Shown here: positions 8,604-16,908 of the stretch, piece after piece
Layout: each line of letters begins with the position of its first letter
Numbering within the stretch: the first letter of the stretch is position 1
Assembly: GCF_024462815.1 (NCBI RefSeq)
Contig: NZ_JANGCG010000008.1
Location: 62,001 to 126,000 of the forward strand
Length of the DNA stretch: 64,000 bases
Reading direction: 5' to 3'
Source: Gemmiger formicilis
GTDB lineage: Bacteria; Bacillota; Clostridia; Oscillospirales; Ruminococcaceae
Made by a program: the position numbers and the translations under genes
Notes under the pieces: model-generated
Told to the model about the DNA's origin: nothing
Database searches by the model: none
The model's input: the letters and a program-made list of their open reading frames with translations, nothing else

Positions 8604-8670
8604 GAGGTTTTTGAAAAATTCTCGCTGCAAGCGTATTTTTGGTATAGTGCACAGTTTTTGACAAGAGCAA

Positions 8671-8704
8671 CAAAAAAGACCTGACAAATTTCTGTCAGGT
8701 CTTT
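8671..8704 (-). terminator. Terminator of tRNA-Ala
   Basis: Perfect 12-bp stem 8675-8686 with 8693-8704 directly after the encoded CCA end; on the minus strand it continues as a T-run. Confidence 0.88.
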
Positions 8705-8705
8705 G

Positions 8706-8781
<76 letters not shown>

Positions 8782-8826
8782 ATGCTGGCGTCGCCGTGAT
8801 GCGCACCGCACCTGACGACGTCATTT

Positions 8827-8855
8827 ATTATAGCAAGATGATTTTCAAATGTCAA
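8827..8855 (-). promoter_or_regulatory. Consensus promoter of tRNA-Ala
   Basis: Minus strand TTGACA (8850-8855), exactly 17 bases, TATAAT (8827-8832), with TGC before the -10. Both hexamers match the consensus perfectly, as expected for a stable RNA gene. Confidence 0.92.
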
Positions 8856-8894
8856 GCGTTTTCCTGAAATTATTTTCAGATTTTTTTGCTTTTT

Positions 8895-9614
8895 TTAATC
8901 ATTGTTGCGGCGGCCCAGCATACGCAGGATATACAGGAAGATGTTGATAAAGTCCAGATAGAGGTTCAGCGCGCCGATGATGGACGCCTTGTGCAGCATA
9001 GCCGCATCCCCGCCGAAGTAGGCATAGTGGTATTTCAGCATCTGGGTGTCATAAGCGGTCAGGCCCATAAAAATCAGCAGGCCCACCGCGCAGAGCAGCA
9101 AGTCCATAATACCGAAGTGCAGGCCAAACAGACTGAGCAGACCGCCCACCAGCGCACAGACGATGATGGCCACAAGGCCGCCCATCAGCTTGGGGCCCCA
9201 GCCGGTCAGGTCGCGGTTGGTCACATTGCCGTACACTGCCATAACGCCGAAGTAGACTGCGCCGACAAGGAACGCCAGAATCAAGCTGCCGTAGTCATAC
9301 ACCAGAAAGATAGAGCTGAGGTTCAAGCCGTTGAGCACCGCATAGCCGAAGAAAATGCCGGTGGCCGTGGAGGGCTGCAGGCTCTGCACCCGGGCGGTAA
9401 GCACAAAGACCAGCACCAACTCCGCGATGGAGGTCAGGATGAACAGGCCGGAGCTAATCAGCGGGTAAATCAGTCCCGAGACCACCGCACCGATGCCGAC
9501 CGCAAAGGTAACCAGCAGGCCCGCAAACATCCAGCCGAAGGTCTTGGACATAAACTCAGAAAGTGTGCCAAACGGGCTTTCCGCGTAGGAAATATTTGAA
9601 TAATTGCGATTCAT
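8895..9614 (-). CDS. Bax inhibitor-1/YccA family membrane protein
   Basis: Integral membrane protein of 239 residues with seven hydrophobic segments after a polar N-terminus (MNRNYSNISYAESP). The C-terminal ALNLYLDFINIFLYILRMLG and the middle LTAYDTQMLKY are hallmarks of the BI-1/YccA (UPF0005) family, members of which act as calcium-leak channels or interact with membrane proteases. AAAGGGGA precedes the ATG. It is a single gene, divergent from hemW. The cellular role in this organism is unknown. Confidence 0.9.
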   Translation of the reverse strand: MNRNYSNISYAESPFGTLSEFMSKTFGWMFAGLLVTFAVGIGAVVSGLIYPLISSGLFILTSIAELVLVFVLTARVQSLQPSTATGIFFGYAVLNGLNLSSIFLVYDYGSLILAFLVGAVYFGVMAVYGNVTNRDLTGWGPKLMGGLVAIIVCALVGGLLSLFGLHFGIMDLLLCAVGLLIFMGLTAYDTQMLKYHYAYFGGDAAMLHKASIIGALNLYLDFINIFLYILRMLGRRNND

Positions 9615-9641
9615 AGTTGCAATCCCCTTTCTTTATGATGT

Positions 9642-9647
9642 ATTATA
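9642..9647 (-). promoter_or_regulatory. Possible -10 of the Bax-inhibitor gene
   Basis: TATAAT on the minus strand 28 bases before the ATG. No good -35 is seen at 16-18 bases, so this is tentative. Confidence 0.35.
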
Positions 9648-9707
9648 CAGGTATTTTCACAGGAAATCATCACAGAATTGTGAAATTCATAAGACAAAAG
9701 GTGTATT

Positions 9708-10787
9708 ATGTGCAAAAGCGACTTCTTCGGCATCTATATTCATATTCCCTATTGCAAATCCAAATGCCGCTACTGTGATTTTTACTCTGCGCCCGGGGCG
9801 CAGGGCGTGCCGCAGCCCTATGTGGACGCCCTGCTGCGGGAGCTTGCCAAAAACAGTCGTCGCCCCGACACGCTGTATTTCGGCGGCGGCACACCGGCAC
9901 TGATGACGCCGGAGCAGGCCGCGCTTTTAATAAAGGAAGCCAATCCCCTGCCCGGCGCAGAAATCACGCTGGAGGCAAACCCCGACGTGGTAACGCCAGA
10001 GACGCTGCAGGGCTTCCGGGCGGCAGGCGTGACGCGCATCAGCTTTGGCGTGCAAAGCGCGGACGATGCACAGCTGCGGCGGTTGGGCCGCACCCACACC
10101 GCCGCCGGGGCCACGCAGGCGCTGGGCTGGGCGCGGGAGGCCGGGTTCCCGGAAATCTGCGGGGACATTATGCTGGCGCTGCCGGAGTATTCAAACGCCG
10201 AATTTGACCGCACACTGGCGTTGCTGCAGGAGGGCGGCTGCACGCACATTTCAGCCTACTTATTAAAAGTAGAACCGGGTACAGCGTTTTACCGCAACCT
10301 GCCCGCCGGTCTGCCGGACAACGATGCCGCCGCCGATTTTTACCTGTATGCCGTGCAGCAGCTGGAGGCCGCGGGCTATCGCCAGTATGAAATCAGCAAC
10401 TTTTCCAAGCCCGGCCACGAGGGGCGGCACAATCTGCTGTATTGGAACTGCCGCGATTATTGGGGCGTCGGCCCTGCGGCCCACAGCTGTATGGGTAGTG
10501 TGCGCCGCTTCTGGCCGGATGATGTACAGGGCTTCACGGCGGGCACCACCGCCGAACAGCCGGAGGGCGACTGCACGGCGGAGGATTTTCTCCTGATGCA
10601 GCTGCGGCTGACCAGCGGGCTCTCCCTTGCCGAGTACAACCGCCGCGGCGGGCAGTTTACGGCCGCACAACTGGCCTTTATGCGCCAGTGCGTGCAGCAC
10701 GGCTACGCCACATTTGATGAGCACACCTTCCGGCTCACCCCCGCTGGGATGGTGGTGCAGAACGCAATTTTAACAGAGCTTTTGTAA
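9708..10787 (+). CDS. hemW: Radical SAM family heme chaperone HemW
   Basis: Radical SAM protein related to oxygen-independent coproporphyrinogen oxidase. The iron-sulfur ligands Cys16, Cys20 and Cys23 lie in PYCKSKCRYC and are followed by YFGGGTP and by ISFGVQSADD. HemW family members bind heme and deliver it to proteins, and usually lack coproporphyrinogen oxidase activity. At 359 aa the length fits HemW rather than the longer HemN. AAAGGTG precedes the ATG. It is monocistronic with a strong terminator. The true HemZ-type enzyme is encoded separately at 39828-41288. Confidence 0.88.
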   Translation: MCKSDFFGIYIHIPYCKSKCRYCDFYSAPGAQGVPQPYVDALLRELAKNSRRPDTLYFGGGTPALMTPEQAALLIKEANPLPGAEITLEANPDVVTPETLQGFRAAGVTRISFGVQSADDAQLRRLGRTHTAAGATQALGWAREAGFPEICGDIMLALPEYSNAEFDRTLALLQEGGCTHISAYLLKVEPGTAFYRNLPAGLPDNDAAADFYLYAVQQLEAAGYRQYEISNFSKPGHEGRHNLLYWNCRDYWGVGPAAHSCMGSVRRFWPDDVQGFTAGTTAEQPEGDCTAEDFLLMQLRLTSGLSLAEYNRRGGQFTAAQLAFMRQCVQHGYATFDEHTFRLTPAGMVVQNAILTELL

Positions 10788-10827
10788 AAAAACGCACGCA
10801 CCATTTTTTGATGGTGCGTGCGTTTTT
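10788..10827. terminator. Bidirectional terminator
   Basis: Perfect 17-bp stem 10788-10804 with 10811-10827 that includes A and T runs at its base. It serves hemW and probably also the converging importer operon that ends at 10876. Confidence 0.9.
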
Positions 10828-10875
10828 GGCTATATACAGTACAACGTTTATGGTCACTTTGCAGGCAACCGCGTC

Positions 10876-11439
10876 TTAAATTTCCCTCACCGGCCAGCCG
10901 AGAAGGTCGGCGGCGGCGCGGTCATGGGTGACCAATATCGTTGGGCGGGTACCGGTCAGGCGTTTTGTTGCTTTGACGGCGTCCTCCACAAGCTCGGCAT
11001 CCATGCCGGTGAAGGGCTCGTCCAGCAGCAGCGTTCTGGCGTCACGGCAGAGCAGCGCGCGCAGCAGTGCGGCGCGGCGCTTCTGCCCGCCGGAAAGCCG
11101 TGCAGCGGGCAGTGCCAGCTCTGCATCGGTAAAGCCAAGGGCGCGCAGCTCATGCGCCGCCTCCCCCACGGTCAGGCCGTGGCCGGTCAGCACCAGATTG
11201 GCTGTGGCCGTCAGCTGGGGGCACAGGCGATCCTCCTGAAAAACAGCCGCAGGCGTTTTCACGCCGGAAACCGCGCCGGAGTCCGCCGCTTCCAGCCCCA
11301 GCAAGATACGCAGCAGAGTTGTTTTTCCGCAACCAGAGCGCCCCATCAGCACCGCCGGGCCGTCCACAGTCCAGCTAAAATGCTGCAGCACCGGCGTATT
11401 GCCAAAGCTCTTGCAGACATCCTGTATCACTATGCTCAT
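10876..11439 (-). CDS. SsuB/TauB-like ABC transporter ATP-binding protein
   Basis: Cytoplasmic ATPase of a small-solute importer. Walker A GRSGCGKTT, the Q-loop AVFQEDRLCPQLTATANL, the signature RLSGGQKRRAALLRALL and LLLDEPFTGMD match the nitrate/sulfonate/taurine group. At 187 aa it is short for this group (usually about 240), lacking part of the C-terminal end. The ATG of MSIVIQDV overlaps the permease stop by four bases and has GGGGAGGTG before it. It is last of three genes, after permease and binding protein. The substrate cannot be assigned. Confidence 0.85.
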   Translation of the reverse strand: MSIVIQDVCKSFGNTPVLQHFSWTVDGPAVLMGRSGCGKTTLLRILLGLEAADSGAVSGVKTPAAVFQEDRLCPQLTATANLVLTGHGLTVGEAAHELRALGFTDAELALPAARLSGGQKRRAALLRALLCRDARTLLLDEPFTGMDAELVEDAVKATKRLTGTRPTILVTHDRAAADLLGWPVREI

Positions 11440-12197
11440 GCCTGCACCTCCCCGCAAAGGCGTGCCTTGGCGGCGCGCAGCAGCCGGGCTGCCAGGGCGG
11501 ACAGTGCCGCCGACAGCAGCACAATCACCAGCGTCCATGCAAAGACGTCCGGCGTGGACAGCGTGATTTTGGCGCGGTAGAGCGCATCCCCCACCGAGTG
11601 GTCCGGCAGACCGATGACCTCCGCCGAAACGCCGCTTTTCCAGCACATACCCATTGCGGCGATGCAGCTTTCACAGAAGGACGGATACACGCCCGGCAGC
11701 CAGATATAGCGCAGCCGCGCAGTCAGCGGCAGGCGGTAGACACGCGCCATTTCCAGCAGTTTAGGGTCTGTGTCGGCAATGCCGCCCAGCACCCCCGCAT
11801 AGACAACCGGCAGCACATGGGTAAAGCTGACAACAACCGACAGGTTTGCACTGCGCACCCAGAGCAGCGCCAGAATGACAAAGCTCGCCACAGGCATGGC
11901 GCGGATGAGCTGCATAACCGGGTCAATAAAAATCCGCACCCAGCGCCAGCGCGCCCCCGCTGCACCCAGCAGCAGGCCCCCTGCTATCGCCAGCAGGAAG
12001 CCCGCCAATATGCGCAGTGCGCTGAACACAATGCGCTGCCAGAACGCTGCTGTGGGTACCAGCTGTGCCAGCGCCCCCAGCGTCTGCAGGGGCGTGGCCA
12101 GAAACAGGCCGCCGTGCCCCAGCCCCATAGCCGCCAGCTGCCAGACCACAAGCCACGCGGCCAGCGCTGCAGCTCTCTGCCACAGCGGAGCCGGCAT
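11436..12197 (-). CDS. SsuC/TauC-like ABC transporter permease
   Basis: Membrane subunit of the same importer with about six membrane segments. The binding-protein-dependent transport loop is visible as EMARVYRLPLTARLRYIWLPGVYPSF, and SGVSAEVIGLPDHSVGDALYRAKI is typical of the SsuC/TauC family. I chose the ATG ending at 12197, right after the binding-protein stop (TAAAATG); an ATG four codons earlier overlaps that gene and has no ribosome binding site either. Translation is probably coupled. Confidence 0.85.
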   Translation of the reverse strand: MPAPLWQRAAALAAWLVVWQLAAMGLGHGGLFLATPLQTLGALAQLVPTAAFWQRIVFSALRILAGFLLAIAGGLLLGAAGARWRWVRIFIDPVMQLIRAMPVASFVILALLWVRSANLSVVVSFTHVLPVVYAGVLGGIADTDPKLLEMARVYRLPLTARLRYIWLPGVYPSFCESCIAAMGMCWKSGVSAEVIGLPDHSVGDALYRAKITLSTPDVFAWTLVIVLLSAALSALAARLLRAAKARLCGEVQA

Positions 12198-12198
12198 T

Positions 12199-13260
12199 TT
12201 AGCCTGCATAGTAGAAGTCGTCCGCAGGCAGGGTGCCGCCCACACTGGTGGGGTCAGCGGCGTACAGGACATTGAAATAGGTTTCCAGATCTGCCTTCAT
12301 CTCGTCGCCGGTCTCAAAGACAATGTTACACTGCGGCAGGGCCTTCTGGGCCAGTGCAGCCTTGGCCACAACGCCGTACTGCTCGCACAGGGCGGCGGTG
12401 CCTTCCAGGTCGGAGTTGGCAGCCTCCACACTGGCGGCATAGCCCTCCATAAAGGACGCAAAGGCCTCGGGGTCATTCTCCACGGCATCCTTGCGGACAA
12501 CCAGCACGCCGGTGACCAGCTTGGAGCCAGCAACCTTCTGCCATTCCTCGTTCATATCCAGCGCAACGCGCAGGCCCTCGACCTGAGACAGCGCACTGGT
12601 GACAAAAGGTTGCGGCAACATGGCGATGGTGGCCTCACCCGCCTGCACCTTGCTCAGGGCCTCGGTGGCCTCGCTGCAATACTCGATGGTGACATCGCTA
12701 TCGGGGTCAACACCGTTCTCGCTCAGGACATAGCGCAGAACGTACTCCGGCGTGGTTCCCTTGCCGGTGGTCACGATAGTCTGACCCTTCAGGTCTGCCA
12801 CGGAGTTGACCGTCTCGCCGTTTTCCACGATGTAGAGCACGCCCAGCGTGTTGATGCAGGCAACCTCAACAGCGCCGTTCGTCTTGTTGTAGAGCGTGGC
12901 GGCCAGGTTGGCGGGCACAGCGGCGGCATCCAGGTCACCCTTGACCAGCAGCGGAACGATTTCATCGGCTGCGCCGTACATCGTGAAGTCATAGCTGGAC
13001 GCAACCTCGTCCGCCATCAGGTTGACAAGACCCATCGTGGTGGGGCCCTTCAGGCCCGCAATGCGCAGCGTGGCCTCGGTGGCCTCGCTCTCGGCGGGAG
13101 CCTCGGTGGCGGCAGGCTCTGCCTCCACAGCGGACTCCGCGGTGGATTCTGCAGCGGATTCTGCGGCAGACTCGCTGACAGAAGCGGCAGCACCGCAGCC
13201 AGCCAGAGAGGCACAGAGCGCAAACGCCGTCACAGCGGCGAAAACACGTTTCAGTTTCAT
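12199..13260 (-). CDS. ABC transporter substrate-binding lipoprotein (SsuA/NMT1-like)
   Basis: Receptor of the importer. A lipoprotein signal ends at LAGC, followed by a 40-residue Ser/Ala/Glu-rich linker with AAES repeats. The mature domain (LRIAGLKGPTTMGLVNLM, GDLDAAAVPANLAATLY, VYIVENGETVNSVADLKGQ-like VLYIVENG, TTGKGTTPEY) resembles the NMT1/SsuA fold that binds small ligands. AAGGAGGATAAG precedes the ATG. The gene is divergent from a Crp/Fnr-type regulator with a palindrome between them, so the ligand is perhaps linked to that signal. Confidence 0.82.
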   Translation of the reverse strand: MKLKRVFAAVTAFALCASLAGCGAAASVSESAAESAAESTAESAVEAEPAATEAPAESEATEATLRIAGLKGPTTMGLVNLMADEVASSYDFTMYGAADEIVPLLVKGDLDAAAVPANLAATLYNKTNGAVEVACINTLGVLYIVENGETVNSVADLKGQTIVTTGKGTTPEYVLRYVLSENGVDPDSDVTIEYCSEATEALSKVQAGEATIAMLPQPFVTSALSQVEGLRVALDMNEEWQKVAGSKLVTGVLVVRKDAVENDPEAFASFMEGYAASVEAANSDLEGTAALCEQYGVVAKAALAQKALPQCNIVFETGDEMKADLETYFNVLYAADPTSVGGTLPADDFYYAG

Positions 13261-13320
13261 AATTTTCTTATCCTCCTTGTTGCTTTTGCGGCCCTACTAT
13301 ACTATAATAAATGTGAATTG

Positions 13321-13340
13321 TCTGTTGCAGCGGCAACAGA
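13321..13340. promoter_or_regulatory. Palindromic operator between importer and Crp/Fnr gene
   Basis: TCTGTTGC-AGCG-GCAACAGA is a perfect inverted repeat with 8-base arms and a 4-base centre. Its TTGC-N4-to-6-GCAA geometry is that of Crp/Fnr family sites. It lies 60 bases before the importer ATG and 32 bases before the regulator ATG, so it may control both. Confidence 0.65.
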
Positions 13341-13371
13341 TAACCCTTTTGTAACAATCGCAAGGAGCTGT

Positions 13372-14064
13372 ATGGACTACACACGCTACTACGAAATTAT
13401 GCGCCGCACCAGCCTTCTGCGCGGTATGGCCGATGACGAGCTGGACACCCTGATGGCCTGCATGGCCCCGCGGGCACGCCGCTACGCCAAGGGCGAGCTG
13501 CTGCTGATGGCCGGGTACGAAACCCACGAGGTCGGCCTTGTGCTGGAGGGCGCTATCACAGCCGGAAAGCCGCTGGCCGACGGCAGCACGGTGGTTATGG
13601 CCCACATGGGGCCGGGCGGCGTCTTTGCCGATGTGCTGGCCGGTGGGCGCAGCCGCAGCCCGGTCAACGTGACTGCCGCCGAGGACTGCCTGATTCTCTA
13701 TCTGCCCTGTGCGGCGCTGCTGCGTCCTTGCGCCGAGCTGCACGCCGCCCACCAGAAGCTGCTGCAGAACTGGCTGGAAACCATCAGCGGCAAATATTTT
13801 GCGCTGGATCGCCGTTTGGAGCTCATCTGCTGCAAGAGCCTGCGCGGGCGTATCTGTATGTGGCTGCTGGAGCAGCGCGAGGCGTGCGGCGCGGACACCT
13901 TCTCCACGCCGATGAACCGCACCGAGCTGGCCGCCTACCTGAACTGTGACCGCAGCGCGCTCTCCCGCGAGCTGAGCCGTATGCAGGAGGAGGGGCTCAT
14001 TGAGCTGTTCCGCGGCAGCTTCAAGCTGCCAGACCCTGACCAGCTGCGCGCCGCCTGCCCGTAA
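13372..14064 (+). CDS. Crp/Fnr family transcriptional regulator
   Basis: DNA-binding regulator of 230 residues: an N-terminal cyclic-nucleotide-binding-like beta barrel (about 25-120, with AKGELLLMAGYETHEVGLVLEG-like elements), a dimerisation helix, and a C-terminal winged helix (RTELAAYLNCDRSALSRELSRMQEEGLI, about 180-215). The N-terminus lacks the cysteine cluster of Fnr, so it is not an iron-sulfur oxygen sensor of that kind. The ATG follows AAGGAG. It shares an intergenic region with the importer and is followed 24 bases later by the glycosyltransferase. Ligand unknown. Confidence 0.87.
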   Translation: MDYTRYYEIMRRTSLLRGMADDELDTLMACMAPRARRYAKGELLLMAGYETHEVGLVLEGAITAGKPLADGSTVVMAHMGPGGVFADVLAGGRSRSPVNVTAAEDCLILYLPCAALLRPCAELHAAHQKLLQNWLETISGKYFALDRRLELICCKSLRGRICMWLLEQREACGADTFSTPMNRTELAAYLNCDRSALSRELSRMQEEGLIELFRGSFKLPDPDQLRAACP

Positions 14065-14088
14065 ATTCAACATATTGAGGTTATTTAT

Positions 14089-15075
14089 ATGAACAACCGA
14101 ACCGAACCGATTTTGTATATCGTCATCCCCTGCTACAATGAACAGGAGGTGCTGCCCATCACCGCGCCGATGTTCCTGCAGAAAATCAACGACCTTGCCG
14201 CGGCGGGCAAAATCAGCCCCGACAGCCGGGTTCTATTTGTGAACGATGGCTCCAAGGACCGCACGTGGGAAATTATCAACGAACTGGCGGCCAGCGATGC
14301 ACACTATGTCGGCATCTGCCAGAGCCGCAACCGCGGCCACCAAAACGCCGTACTGGCGGGCCTGATGGAGGCCAAGAGCCGTTGCGACATCACCATTTCC
14401 ATCGACTGCGATGGGCAGGACGATATCAACGCAATGGACGGCATGGTGGACGCCTACCGCGACGGCTGTGATGTTGTGTACGGCGTGCGCAGTAAGCGCG
14501 AGACTGACACCTTTTTCAAGCGCTTTACGGCGGAGAGCTTCTACAAGCTGCTGAACGCGATGGGCGCCGAGGTTGTCTTTAACCATGCAGATTACCGCCT
14601 GATGAGCGCCCGCGTGCTGGAGGAATTTGCCAAATTCAAGGAGGTCAACCTCTTCCTGCGCGGCATGGTGCCGCTGGTTGGTTTCAAATCCACCTGCGTG
14701 ACCTACGAGCGCCATGAGCGCATGGCGGGTGAAAGCCACTACCCCCTCTCCAAAATGCTGGCGCTGGCCTTTGACGGCATCACAAGCCTGTCCATCAAGC
14801 CCATCCGGTTCATCACCGGCTTCGGCGTCTTTGTGGCGCTGGTCAGCTTCATCGGCGTGCTGTGGGCGGTCATTGAGGCCGCGCTGGGGCGGACCGTGTC
14901 CGGCTGGGCGTCCATGACCAGTATCATCTGCTTTGTCTCGGGCGTGCAACTGATTTGTCTGGGCGTCATCGGGGAGTACATCGGCAAAATTTATTTGGAA
15001 ACCAAGCACCGCCCACGGTACATCATCAGCGATACCACGCCGAATTTTGGCGATGTAAAGGAGGACACACAATGA
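14089..15075 (+). CDS. Family 2 glycosyltransferase, bactoprenol-sugar type
   Basis: Membrane-bound GT-A enzyme of 328 aa that probably moves a sugar from a nucleotide donor to undecaprenyl phosphate. It starts with VIPCYNEQEVL, has FVNDGSKDRT and the DCDGQDD metal-binding segment (D-x-D-like), and ends with two membrane helices (about 235-300), the arrangement of DPM1/GtrB-like enzymes. GAGGT lies before the ATG. The next gene overlaps its stop by four bases. It may decorate cell-envelope polymers; the sugar is unknown. Confidence 0.88.
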   Translation: MNNRTEPILYIVIPCYNEQEVLPITAPMFLQKINDLAAAGKISPDSRVLFVNDGSKDRTWEIINELAASDAHYVGICQSRNRGHQNAVLAGLMEAKSRCDITISIDCDGQDDINAMDGMVDAYRDGCDVVYGVRSKRETDTFFKRFTAESFYKLLNAMGAEVVFNHADYRLMSARVLEEFAKFKEVNLFLRGMVPLVGFKSTCVTYERHERMAGESHYPLSKMLALAFDGITSLSIKPIRFITGFGVFVALVSFIGVLWAVIEAALGRTVSGWASMTSIICFVSGVQLICLGVIGEYIGKIYLETKHRPRYIISDTTPNFGDVKEDTQ

Positions 15076-15662
15076 GCCGACAGGTATGGAAGGGCTCCAC
15101 CCTGCTCAACCCGGAGCCGCCGGTGCTGGTCAGCTGCGGCAGCGCCGACAAGCCGAACCTTATCACTGTGGGCTGGACAGGCACCATCTGCACCCAGCCG
15201 CCGATGCTGTCCATCAGCGTTCGGCCCGAGCGCTACAGCCACCATTTAATCAGGGAAAGCGGCGAGTTTGTGGTGAATCTGCCCACCGAGAGCCTTGTCC
15301 GCGCCATTGACTGGTGCGGCGTCAAAAGCGGCCGCGATGTGGACAAGTTTGCCGCCATGCAGCTGACCCCCGCCCCCGCCGCCAAGGTCGGCACCGTGCT
15401 GGTGGAGGAAAGCCCCGTCAATCTGGAGTGCAAGGTCACGCAGATTATCCCGCTGGGCAGCCACGATTTGTTTCTGGCCGAGTGTGTGGCCGTGGATGTG
15501 GATGAGCGCCTGCTGGACGAGAACGGCAAACTCTGCCTGAACAAGGCCAAGCTGATTGTCTACAGCCACGGCGATTATCTTGCCCTGGGCCGCAAGCTGG
15601 GCAGCTTTGGCTACAGCGTGCGGAAACGAAAAAAGGCACCTATTAAAAAAACAGTCAGATAA
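15072..15662 (+). CDS. Flavin reductase family protein (FMN-binding split barrel)
   Basis: Cytoplasmic FMN-binding protein of 196 aa. The pattern PVVLVSCG-like PPVLVSCGSADKPNLITVGWTG followed by PPMLSISVRPERYS and FVVNLPTESL is that of the flavin reductase-like domain, which reduces or binds FMN. The ATG overlaps the glycosyltransferase stop (ATGA) and follows GGAG. The tail is basic. A specific substrate cannot be assigned, and the pairing with a glycosyltransferase may be only positional. A strong terminator follows. Confidence 0.86.
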   Translation: MSRQVWKGSTLLNPEPPVLVSCGSADKPNLITVGWTGTICTQPPMLSISVRPERYSHHLIRESGEFVVNLPTESLVRAIDWCGVKSGRDVDKFAAMQLTPAPAAKVGTVLVEESPVNLECKVTQIIPLGSHDLFLAECVAVDVDERLLDENGKLCLNKAKLIVYSHGDYLALGRKLGSFGYSVRKRKKAPIKKTVR

Positions 15663-15666
15663 ACGT

Positions 15667-15708
15667 AAAGCGCTCACGGTTCTTGTCTCGAACCGTGAGC
15701 GCTTTTTT
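15667..15708 (+). terminator. Terminator after the flavin reductase gene
   Basis: Perfect 16-bp stem 15667-15682 with 15690-15705, 7-base loop, then six Ts. The A-run at its left base may also stop the converging mgl operon. Confidence 0.9.
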
Positions 15709-15907
15709 ACAGGATTCCCTTACTTTTCAAGATGCCGACCAATACCACAATGACCAGCGCGGCCACGCAGACGCCGATGAAGATGTCTATGTATTTCAGC
15801 GGAACCTTACGGAATTTCTCGTAGAAATTTTCAAAGGCATTCAGCTGGCTGCGGTCAGGCCGGGTGTCGGCGGCGTTTGTTTCGGGGGTGCGTTTTTCTT
15901 CGTCCAT
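15707..15907 (-). CDS. Small single-pass membrane protein downstream of mglC
   Basis: 66 residues: a polar, Asp/Glu-rich N-terminus, an amphipathic middle (ENFYEKFRKVPLKYIDIF) and one strong membrane helix (about 42-61, IDIFIGVCVAALVIVVLVGI). It starts 3 bases after the mglC stop without a clear ribosome binding site, so translation is probably coupled. I recognise no family. Its place at the end of the operon hints at an accessory part of the importer, but this is a guess. Confidence 0.6.
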   Translation of the reverse strand: MDEEKRTPETNAADTRPDRSQLNAFENFYEKFRKVPLKYIDIFIGVCVAALVIVVLVGILKSKGIL

Positions 15908-15910
15908 AGC

Positions 15911-16894
15911 TTACTTCTTGGCCAGATACTTGCGCAGGTCAAGGGCAACGGCGATGACGATGACAAGGCCCTGTGCAATGTAGGTGTACGCGGGGTCGAC
16001 GCCGAGGAACTGCAGGCAGATCTTCAGGACTTCAAAGACCAGAACACCGACCAGAACGCCGGAGACCTTGCCGACGCCGCCGTTGGTGGAAACGCCGCCG
16101 ATGGTGCAGGCTGCGATAGCTTCCAGCTCATAGCCGTTGCCGGTGTTGGTGGAAGCGCCGCCGGCCTTTGCGCCGACGAGGAAGCCACCGAGAGCATACA
16201 TGCAGGAGGCCAGGATGTAGATGCGGATCAGGGATGCAGTGACGTTGACACCGGCAACCTGAGCGGCGTTCTCGTTGCCGCCGATGGCGTACATGTACTT
16301 GCCATGACGGGTCTTATTGTACAGGAACCAGAAGAAGGTGCCGACGATCAGCGCAAAGATGGCCAGGAACGGGATGGGGCCCAGCGTGCCGCTGGCAACG
16401 GTCAGGTAGCTCTGCTTGTAACCGCCCATGGGCTGGTTGTTGGTGATGACGGAGCACAGGCCGTAAACGATGGTCTGCATACCCAGCGTAGCGATGAAAG
16501 GAGGAACCTTCAGGAATGCGATAATGCAGCCGTTGATGGCACCGAAGCAGGCCATGACCGCCATGACGATGAGCAGGGCCACGGGCCACGGAATATCGGG
16601 CAGCCAGGGCAGCATGCGGGCAGAGTAGTCAACACTCTGCAGCAGCATGGCGGAGAAGCAGGCGGCCAGGCCGACCTGGCGGCCGGCGGACAGGTCAGTG
16701 CCCTTGGTGATCAGGCATCCCGAAACGCCGCAGGCGATGATGAAACGCGGGGCGACGTTCAGCAGCAGGTTTTTGGCGTTTTTCTCGGTAAAGAAGTTCT
16801 GGGTCGTGCAGCCGACGAAGAGGGCCAGCAAAATGATCAGAATAATGATCGCGTTATTGGACAGGAATTTTTTAAAGTCGAATTTTTTCTCCAT
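15911..16894 (-). CDS. mglC: Galactose/methylgalactoside-type ABC transporter permease MglC
   Basis: Membrane channel of a monosaccharide importer, 327 aa with eight to ten hydrophobic segments. VSGCLITKGTDLSAGRQVGL, NGCIIAFLKVPPFIATLGM, IGGNENAAQVAGVNV and IGGVSTNGGVGKVSGVLVG are MglC/RbsC-family landmarks. The C-terminal KYLAKK is typical of Mgl permeases. AGGAGG precedes the ATG. It follows mglA. Galactose is the likeliest substrate by similarity to MglC, but another sugar is possible. Confidence 0.88.
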   Translation of the reverse strand: MEKKFDFKKFLSNNAIIILIILLALFVGCTTQNFFTEKNAKNLLLNVAPRFIIACGVSGCLITKGTDLSAGRQVGLAACFSAMLLQSVDYSARMLPWLPDIPWPVALLIVMAVMACFGAINGCIIAFLKVPPFIATLGMQTIVYGLCSVITNNQPMGGYKQSYLTVASGTLGPIPFLAIFALIVGTFFWFLYNKTRHGKYMYAIGGNENAAQVAGVNVTASLIRIYILASCMYALGGFLVGAKAGGASTNTGNGYELEAIAACTIGGVSTNGGVGKVSGVLVGVLVFEVLKICLQFLGVDPAYTYIAQGLVIVIAVALDLRKYLAKK

Positions 16895-16908
16895 TTTCGG
16901 ATTCCTCC

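Noticed and set aside
11875-14064. A 729-codon open frame on the plus strand across the importer genes
   Set aside because: Only its last 230 codons, from the ATG at 13372, are a real gene (the Crp/Fnr regulator). The upstream part mirrors the binding-protein gene on the other strand and has no start signal.
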